DNA of 10,413 nt. Source: Alphaproteobacteria bacterium. Lineage in GTDB: Bacteria; Pseudomonadota; Alphaproteobacteria; Sphingomonadales; Sphingomonadaceae. Within the stretch, counting starts at the first letter, position 1; every line of letters begins with the position of its first letter. A program made the position numbers and the translations under genes. Shown here piece after piece: positions 5,598 to 10,413 of this stretch. The stretch spans positions 1 through 10,413 of the forward strand of contig JAQGLD010000229.1 of the NCBI GenBank assembly GCA_028293055.1, read 5' to 3'. The notes below the pieces were generated by a model, which had not been told where the DNA came from, did no database searches, and was given only the letters and a program-made list of their open reading frames with translations.

Positions 5598-7204
5598 ATC
5601 AAGCTCTCATAAGCGTGGCCGATATGCGACATCGCCGCCTCCGCCGCCCGCATCCCCTGATAATGGGCTTCCTCGAACAGCGACAGGCCGCTGAGGTCGG
5701 AATGGGCGAGGAACAGAGGCGGCCGGGTCCGCGCCGCGGCCGGCGCCGCGCCCCAGACGAAGCCCGGAGTCGGGCGGATCATCGCATGGCCCCAACGCCA
5801 CAGATCGATGCTTCGGATCGCGCCTTCGAGATCGGGCTGCATCGCCAGGAGGTCCTGCTCGATCAGATCGCGCCAAACCTTGGCCGGCCGCTCCAGGAGC
5901 AGCCGACGCGCCGCCGCGGGTTCCATGTCGGACAGCGGCAGGTACCAGGTGAGCATGGTCGCCGCATTGATCGCGGCCGGGCCCTGGTGGGTGGCGACGA
6001 CATAGCCGAGCGAATTGCTGGTCGCCGAGACATTATCCCAGGCGAGCGGCTCCCCCTTCCCCGCCGGCATCCGGTCGACCCGCACATTGGCGACCAGCCA
6101 GGGCGCATAGCTGAATGCATCGCTCGATCCGATCTCCTCTGGGGCGACACGCCCGGCGACGAAATGCGGCATGGCCATGATCAGAGCCGCCGCCCGGGTC
6201 CGCACGGTGCGCCCAGCCCTCGCGTCGAAGCTGTCGACGAGCAGGCCATCGCCGTCGCGAACGACCCTATGGACGATCCGTCCACTCGAAATGCGATCGG
6301 GAAATCGCGCTGCCATGCGATGGACGAGGCGGCCATTGCCCTCCGGCCAGGTCAATACATTGTCCGACGCTCCGTCGGCGGCCCAGCCGCGCCGTCCGGC
6401 GAAATAATGGAGCCCGGCCCAGGCCGAGACATGCTCCGGCTCGCTGCCATAATCGTCGCGCATGCAATAACGCAGGTGGGCGCGAAGCACAGGCGAGCGC
6501 CAGCCCTCGCCGTCGAGCCACGCTCCGAAGCCGATCCGGTCGAGCGCGAGCAAATCCGGGTCGCGCGAGCTGTAGGCGATCGGCAGCGCGAAAGCCGGCC
6601 GCCCGTCGGCGCCGACGCGCCGGGAATAGTCGCCGGTCGTCCGGAAGAAGGAGTCGAGATCGGATCGGTCGGAAGCCTTGATTCCGCTTCGCGGCACCAA
6701 CCCTTCCTGCCACTTGCCCTGCCACAGCAAGCGCTCCTGGAGATCGGCGCAGAGCTGGTAGGGGTCGTAGACGGGTAGTCCATCCTTCTCGCCGACGATC
6801 ATCCCGAGCTGGGCGAGCAGATGGCGCAGCCCGCGCGCCTCCCGGTTGGCGACCGGGAGATAGTGGGCGCCGAGCGGAAAGGCCGAAACCGCATTGCGGC
6901 CGCTACGCGCATTGCCGCCGACACTGTCCTCGAGCTCGAGCAGCCGGAAATCGGAATGCCCGGCCTCGGCCAGCGTCCACGCGGCGGACAGGCCGGCGAC
7001 ACCGCCGCCGGCGATCACCACCTCCGCGGAATCGAAGACGCTCGGCGCCGGGAATTTGCCGTCACGGAGACGATGGCCACGCGCGAGGTCGGCACCCCCC
7101 ATCGACACTTCGGGCGGGCGCCTGCGCGCGAGGATTCCGGTCAGCCCTGCTCCGGCCGCGAGCACCGCCCCGGCGCCGATCAGCGCGCGGCGGTCAAGTC
7201 TCAT
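5594..7204 (-). CDS. FAD-dependent amine-oxidase-like oxidoreductase with Tat-like signal
   Basis: This is a 536-residue protein. I chose ATG at 7204, which overlaps the upstream gene by 11 nt; it places a twin-arginine-like segment, RLDRRALIGAGAVLAAGAG, at the N-terminus. A GTG 9 codons upstream is the alternative. The FAD dinucleotide-binding motif AGGGVAGLSAAW lies at 65-76, with the second flavin motif ELEDSVGGNARSG at 90-102. This places it in the flavin amine oxidase/phytoene desaturase superfamily. The usual C-terminal GA-x-x-SG-x-x-AA flavin block is replaced by FEEAHYQGMRAAEAA, suggesting a divergent subfamily. The Tat-like start suggests export of a folded flavoprotein to the periplasm, though no clear cleavage site is visible and it might be an anchor. 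Lying between an aminopropyltransferase and SpeD, it probably acts on a polyamine or polyamine-modified molecule; this is inference. Confidence 0.85.
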   Translation of the reverse strand: MRLDRRALIGAGAVLAAGAGLTGILARRRPPEVSMGGADLARGHRLRDGKFPAPSVFDSAEVVIAGGGVAGLSAAWTLAEAGHSDFRLLELEDSVGGNARSGRNAVSAFPLGAHYLPVANREARGLRHLLAQLGMIVGEKDGLPVYDPYQLCADLQERLLWQGKWQEGLVPRSGIKASDRSDLDSFFRTTGDYSRRVGADGRPAFALPIAYSSRDPDLLALDRIGFGAWLDGEGWRSPVLRAHLRYCMRDDYGSEPEHVSAWAGLHYFAGRRGWAADGASDNVLTWPEGNGRLVHRMAARFPDRISSGRIVHRVVRDGDGLLVDSFDARAGRTVRTRAAALIMAMPHFVAGRVAPEEIGSSDAFSYAPWLVANVRVDRMPAGKGEPLAWDNVSATSNSLGYVVATHQGPAAINAATMLTWYLPLSDMEPAAARRLLLERPAKVWRDLIEQDLLAMQPDLEGAIRSIDLWRWGHAMIRPTPGFVWGAAPAAARTRPPLFLAHSDLSGLSLFEEAHYQGMRAAEAAMSHIGHAYESLI

Positions 7205-8726
7205 AACGCGCCCACGCGTCGGCAACCTCACGGACTAGGATCTGGTTGTCGAGCCGGTTCACCGGCGCCGGCCGGCGCGCCATGTCCGGCGGAAAATCGA
7301 ACAGGCGCGGCTCGATTTCGGGGGTGAGGAAACGGCCGGACGGGACTGTCGCCGCGACCGGAACCGGCCCGTGCGCGGCGAGGATGAATCCCCATTCGCC
7401 GAAGCTCGGCACATAGACATGGTAGGCGCGCGTGCCGAGCCCTGCCGCCTCGAGCGTCGAAGCCACCGTCCAATAGGCCTGCGGAGCGACGAGCGGCGAG
7501 GTCGACTGCACCACCGCGACTCCGCCGGGCGCGAGCAGCCGGCCCATCTCGCGGTAGAAGGCGTCGGTGTAGAGCTTGCCGACCGAATAATCGACCGGAT
7601 CGGGGAAATCGACGATGATCGCGTCGTAGCGGCCGCGCGCCCGGCGCGCCCACAGGAAGGCATCGGCGTTGATCACCTTGAGCCTCCTGTCGCTGAGCGC
7701 GCCGCGGTTGAGCGTTGCAAGCATTGGAGTCCGCGCGAACAGGCGGGTCATTGCCGGGTCGAGATCGACCAAAGTCACGCTACGGATTCCGGAATGGCGA
7801 AACACCTCGCGCGCCGCGAGCCCGTCGCCGCCGCCGAAGATCAATATGTCGCGCGGCGCCGCGACTCGGCCGAGCGCCGGATGGACCAGGGATTCGTGGT
7901 AGCGATATTCGTCGCGCGAAGAGAATTGGAGATTGCCGTTGATGTAAAGCCGCAGGTCGTCGGCGTGCCGGGTGAGGACGATCCGCTGGTACGGCGAGGA
8001 TTCCGCGTAAATGATCGGCTCCTGATAGCTCGCGGTCTCGGCCCAGCGCTGCAGACGCTCCGAGGCGACGAAGCCGGCGGCAAGCATCAACAGGACTAGG
8101 ATCGCGGCGACCTTCTCAAGCTTCAGCGCGGCGCCGCGCGGCATTACGAACAACAGAGCGAGCGCAACCGCGGCGTTGAGGATCCCGAACATGAAGCCGG
8201 TTCGGATCATTCCGAGATGCGGCATCAGCACCAGAGGGAAGAGCAAAGAGGCGGCGAGCGCTCCGACATAGTCGAAGGTCAGCACGCTCGACACGACTTC
8301 TCGGAACTCGAAACCGCGCAGGATCCGCATCAGCAGGGGGATTTCGAGGCCGACGAAGAATCCGATCGCCAGAACCAGGGCGTAGAGCACCACCCGGAAA
8401 TGGTCGATCACCGGGAACAATATGAACAAAGCCGCCGCCGAGCAGCCGCCGATCAACGCTATCAGAAGCTCGATCCGGACGAACAGGCGCAGCGGCTCGC
8501 GATCGACATAGCGAGAGCACCAGCTGCCTATCCCCATCGCGAACAGATAGGCGCCGATCACGGTGGAGAATTGAGTGACGCTGTCGCCGAGCAGGTAGGA
8601 AGCGAGCGTGCTCGCCAGCAGCTCGTAGACGAGGCCGCACGTGGCGACCACGAAGGCCGAGGCGAGCAGGGCCGCGGCCGGGGCCGAGGCGCGCTGACGG
8701 AACCTCGGCGCTTCGGAATCAGCCAT
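7194..8726 (-). CDS. Membrane-fused spermidine synthase-like aminopropyltransferase
   Basis: This 510-residue protein fits 'spermidine synthase with N-terminal membrane domain' (COG4262 type). Start ATG 8726 overlaps the DUF350 stop by 8 nt; a TTG 17 codons upstream is less likely. About seven hydrophobic segments lie near 16-37, 55-73, 81-104, 112-136, 145-172, 175-196 and 204-221. The catalytic domain follows: LQFSSRDEYRYHE (266-278), the dcAdoMet-binding GGGDG (298-302), VDLDP (320-324), NADAF (353-357), the D-x-x-DP motif VDFPDP with D373 and D376, and KLYTDAFY (384-391). These residues match active aminopropyltransferases, so activity is likely, but the acceptor amine is unknown. The operon also supplies SpeD, the donor-making enzyme. 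An odd number of spans would put the catalytic domain outside the cytoplasm. It is distinct from short soluble SpeE, so I give no symbol. Confidence 0.9.
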   Translation of the reverse strand: MADSEAPRFRQRASAPAAALLASAFVVATCGLVYELLASTLASYLLGDSVTQFSTVIGAYLFAMGIGSWCSRYVDREPLRLFVRIELLIALIGGCSAAALFILFPVIDHFRVVLYALVLAIGFFVGLEIPLLMRILRGFEFREVVSSVLTFDYVGALAASLLFPLVLMPHLGMIRTGFMFGILNAAVALALLFVMPRGAALKLEKVAAILVLLMLAAGFVASERLQRWAETASYQEPIIYAESSPYQRIVLTRHADDLRLYINGNLQFSSRDEYRYHESLVHPALGRVAAPRDILIFGGGDGLAAREVFRHSGIRSVTLVDLDPAMTRLFARTPMLATLNRGALSDRRLKVINADAFLWARRARGRYDAIIVDFPDPVDYSVGKLYTDAFYREMGRLLAPGGVAVVQSTSPLVAPQAYWTVASTLEAAGLGTRAYHVYVPSFGEWGFILAAHGPVPVAATVPSGRFLTPEIEPRLFDFPPDMARRPAPVNRLDNQILVREVADAWARYET

Positions 8727-8931
8727 GGATGGCGGCGGCGACGATGATCGACAGGCCGATGGCGGCGCCGGCCGCAAAGGTCGCCACCGCGCGATTCTGC
8801 TTCTGGTTGATCTCTTCCCAAAGATTTCCGGGGGTCAGCACATCGAGGATGAAGAAGCCGAGGACGAATACAAGGATTCCCACCCCGGCATAGAGCAGGG
8901 TGTTGAGCAGCAAAGGCAGCGAGGTCACCAT
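8719..8931 (-). CDS. DUF350 family small membrane protein (YjfL-like)
   Basis: This is a 70-residue protein. ATG at 8931 is chosen because AGGGA (8939-8943) sits 7 nt upstream. A longer frame from ATG 9015 would add 28 non-family residues that overlap another gene. Two hydrophobic helices lie at about 9-29 and 48-68. They are joined by DVLTPGNLWEEINQKQNRA, a conserved-looking polar loop typical of DUF350. E. coli YjfL contains this domain; its molecular function is not established. Small size and two helices suggest it oligomerises or is a subunit of a membrane complex. It overlaps the aminopropyltransferase start by 8 nt and starts 10 nt after the stop of the 48-residue gene, so it is clearly operonic. 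Confidence 0.88.
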   Translation of the reverse strand: MVTSLPLLLNTLLYAGVGILVFVLGFFILDVLTPGNLWEEINQKQNRAVATFAAGAAIGLSIIVAAAIHG

Positions 8932-8938
8932 GTCCGTA

Positions 8939-8943
8939 TCCCT
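8939..8943 (-). promoter_or_regulatory. Ribosome-binding site fixing the DUF350 start
   Basis: On the minus strand AGGGA lies 7 nt upstream of ATG 8931. It overlaps the last two bases of the TAG stop of the preceding small gene, so termination and re-initiation are likely coupled. It favours the 70-residue DUF350 product over the longer reading. Confidence 0.6.
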
Positions 8944-9088
8944 ATTTGTGCGTGGGGCCGTAAAAGCCCGACGGGTGGCCGGTGCGGCCGCCGTCGGCGA
9001 AGGGGGAATAAGCATAGAGTCCGGCCAGGCCGAACAGGGCGATCACGCCGAGGCACCAAAGCGCGTAGAAAAAGGTCCCGAGGCGCAT
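8942..9088 (-). CDS. 48-residue single-span membrane protein, unrecognised family
   Basis: ATG at 9088 overlaps the DUF4178 stop as TGATG, and the frame ends at TAG 8942-8944. The translation starts MRLGTFFYALWCLGVIALFG, continues LAGLYAYSPF, and ends ADGGRTGHPSGFYGPTHK. One hydrophobic helix spans about 5-25, followed by a short Gly/Pro/aromatic tail with two histidines that would face the periplasm if the N-terminal Arg stays inside. A strong GGAGGA (9098-9103) lies 9 nt upstream, the best ribosome-binding site of the operon. It fills an otherwise empty 156-nt gap exactly, which supports it as a real gene. I do not recognise the family. Its position between DUF4178 and DUF350 suggests a small subunit of the same membrane complex. 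Confidence 0.8.
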   Translation of the reverse strand: MRLGTFFYALWCLGVIALFGLAGLYAYSPFADGGRTGHPSGFYGPTHK

Positions 9089-10413
9089 CAGTCGTCATCC
9101 TCCGATTCCGGAGCCAGGGCCGCGATCCCGGTCCGGGGCGCGTCGCTCTGGCCCTGCCGGGCGCTCTCGAACTTGGCGTGGCGCCAGACCAGCAGGATCA
9201 GGGGCAGCAGCATCGCGATCGCGGCGGCGAGCAGGTTGGACGGGAAGATCAGGCCGCTCCCCACCACCAGCCGCAACGACTGCGACTCCGGCTGGCTGGC
9301 AACCCAGCTCGGCTGTTCGGGAAGCGGCGACGCCGAGCCGCCGCCGTTCCAGACGGTGCCGGTAAATTCGACGACGAGATCGTAGCTACCCGCCGGGACC
9401 GCCGCGATCTTGGTACTCGCGCTTCGGCTGCCTTCGCTCCACGGCCCGTCGGAATCGCGCCCGGTATAATGTTCGGCGAGACCGTAGGCATCGTACGACG
9501 CCTGGCTCTTGCGATCGACCAGCGAATAATCGAGGTCGACCCATTCATTCTCGATCTGGGGCGCCTGCGCGCGGATCGCGATCAGCTGGTAGGGACGCGT
9601 GACATTGATCGGACCGAGCGTGGCGGTGCGCGCACGGCCGTCCATCGGCACGATCAGATTCTGGTCGAGCAAGTTGGTCGACCCGCTGAACAACAGGCCC
9701 AAGAACAGGAGAAAAATGATCGCGGCCAGGCCGATTTTGATCCACGAGCCGAGTTGCGGGCCGTAAGGCGACGGCTGGTGCGGCAAAGGCGGCCAGGGAT
9801 TGCGCGGCGGCGTCACCCCGAAGCCGCTCCGTATCTCCTTGCGGTCGAGCAGCTCTAGCAGGGTCCAGCTGATCTCCTGGTCGTTCTGCTCGCGCGACAG
9901 CATCCAGCCCGGACGGACATAATCGTCGGTGCGCACCGTCTCGCCGGCCTGCACCCGCCAGTAGAATTCGCCGAGCACATCATCGACCTGGGCAGTGCCG
10001 TCGCGAAAGAAAGCGCGATAGGCCTGGCCATCGAGGGCGATCTGCCCGTTCGACCAGGTGGGAGTCCGGGTCAGCATCTCGCCGAAGCTCCAGCCGCGGC
10101 CATCGGTGACCAGCCAGCGATAACCGTGATACGGGTTGAACAGCAGATATTCTTCCCACGGATAGGCGCCGCCCTCCGACCTGCGAAGATAGCCGACCAC
10201 TTCCCACTCGACACCCTTGAGGGTGCCGCGGGTGCCGAGCTTGATCTCCAGCCCTTCGAGCGCCTGCTGATATCGGGTGATCAGCCGGACTTCCGGATTG
10301 GCGACGTCGAGGATCGAGCCGCAATATTCGCAGGCGACGGTGACGGTGTAGCCGGCGGCGCGCAGGGTGACGGTCCCGCCGCAGGCCGGACAGGTCAGCG
10401 CCTTGACCGCAGG
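9088..10413 (-). CDS. Zinc-ribbon DUF4178 membrane protein (N-terminus outside window)
   Basis: The frame is open from the right edge to TGA at 9088-9090, giving 441 visible residues. The first Met-like codon (GTG 10200) is internal to a domain, so the start must lie right of the window, probably only slightly. The fragment begins with a zinc ribbon, CPACGG (8-13) and CEYCG (28-32). A DUF4178 domain follows at about 52-200, with WEEYLLFNPYHGYRWL and GRGWSFGEML. After a Pro-rich linker comes a membrane helix (about 224-242), a roughly 150-residue beta-rich segment and a second helix (about 392-411), then a tail ending ESEDDD. The zinc ribbon and DUF4178 are probably cytoplasmic and the middle segment periplasmic. 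DUF4178 has no established activity; from memory it recurs beside DUF350 and polyamine genes. It is the first gene of the operon visible here. Confidence 0.87.
   Translation of the reverse strand, partial: PAVKALTCPACGGTVTLRAAGYTVTVACEYCGSILDVANPEVRLITRYQQALEGLEIKLGTRGTLKGVEWEVVGYLRRSEGGAYPWEEYLLFNPYHGYRWLVTDGRGWSFGEMLTRTPTWSNGQIALDGQAYRAFFRDGTAQVDDVLGEFYWRVQAGETVRTDDYVRPGWMLSREQNDQEISWTLLELLDRKEIRSGFGVTPPRNPWPPLPHQPSPYGPQLGSWIKIGLAAIIFLLFLGLLFSGSTNLLDQNLIVPMDGRARTATLGPINVTRPYQLIAIRAQAPQIENEWVDLDYSLVDRKSQASYDAYGLAEHYTGRDSDGPWSEGSRSASTKIAAVPAGSYDLVVEFTGTVWNGGGSASPLPEQPSWVASQPESQSLRLVVGSGLIFPSNLLAAAIAMLLPLILLVWRHAKFESARQGQSDAPRTGIAALAPESEDDD
9098..9103 (-). promoter_or_regulatory. Strong ribosome-binding site for the 48-residue gene
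   Basis: On the minus strand GGAGGA lies 9 nt upstream of ATG 9088, inside the Glu/Asp-rich last codons of the DUF4178 gene. It is a near-perfect anti-SD match and decides the start of the small gene. Confidence 0.65.

Noticed and set aside
5615..6778. 387-codon plus-strand frame antisense to the flavoenzyme
   Set aside because: No domain is recognisable, and the minus strand carries clear FAD motifs over the same bases.
7205..7231. Upstream GTG start for the amine-oxidase-like gene
   Set aside because: It would deepen the overlap to 38 nt and push the twin-arginine segment inward; ATG 7204 is the simpler start. Not fully excluded.
8932..9015. Longer DUF350 protein starting at ATG 9015
   Set aside because: The extra 28 residues are Pro/Arg-rich, overlap the 48-residue gene in another frame, and ATG 8931 has AGGGA at good spacing.
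8725..9858. 377-codon plus-strand frame across the DUF350/DUF4178 genes
   Set aside because: Arg/Gly/Gln-rich shadow translation, antisense to four well-supported genes.
1..10413. CRISPR array, tRNA, rRNA, transposase or attachment site
   Set aside because: No regularly spaced repeats, cloverleaf-like segments, rRNA cores or transposase motifs were seen on reading either strand; the repeats present are isolated palindromes.

Overview
This is a GC-rich, densely packed bacterial chromosome segment with ATGA and TGATG gene overlaps. The UvrC, the MmcQ/YjbR-type protein and the WalW-type deacetylase all look sphingomonad. I infer an alphaproteobacterium of order Sphingomonadales, from protein character and from G/C-rich palindromic intergenic repeats, without any database search.

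Left block, plus strand (1-2719): three tightly coupled genes. They are the C-terminal part of a WalW-type polysaccharide deacetylase, a BioF2/FemAB-like GNAT acyltransferase (2 nt gap), and a JmjC/cupin-like putative Fe(II)/2-oxoglutarate oxygenase (4 nt overlap). Together they look like the end of a cell-surface glycan or exopolysaccharide modification operon that continues left of the window. A convergent 111-nt intergenic region with strong hairpins separates it from uvrC.

Middle block (2831-5253): uvrC on the minus strand starts at GTG and keeps its nuclease residues and four probable Fe-S cysteines. A small MmcQ/YjbR-family protein is divergent on the plus strand. Their shared 170-nt upstream region carries a roughly 37-nt imperfect inverted repeat and a canonical G-quadruplex motif.

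Right block, minus strand (10413 to 5238): six genes in one direction, five joined by overlaps of 1-11 nt and one by a 10-nt gap. In order of transcription they are a zinc-ribbon/DUF4178 membrane protein (N-terminus outside the window), a 48-residue single-span protein easily missed because of its size, a DUF350 two-helix protein, a spermidine-synthase-like aminopropyltransferase fused to a seven-helix membrane domain, a Tat-signal FAD amine-oxidase-like protein, and S-adenosylmethionine decarboxylase (SpeD). SpeD would make decarboxylated AdoMet, the membrane enzyme would transfer the aminopropyl group to an unknown acceptor, and the flavoenzyme may oxidise an amine product. The DUF350 and DUF4178 proteins and the small protein would form a membrane complex. 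This polyamine-linked envelope operon is the most interesting part of the window. It resembles DUF350-containing neighbourhoods such as E. coli yjfIJKLMC, but its gene set differs.
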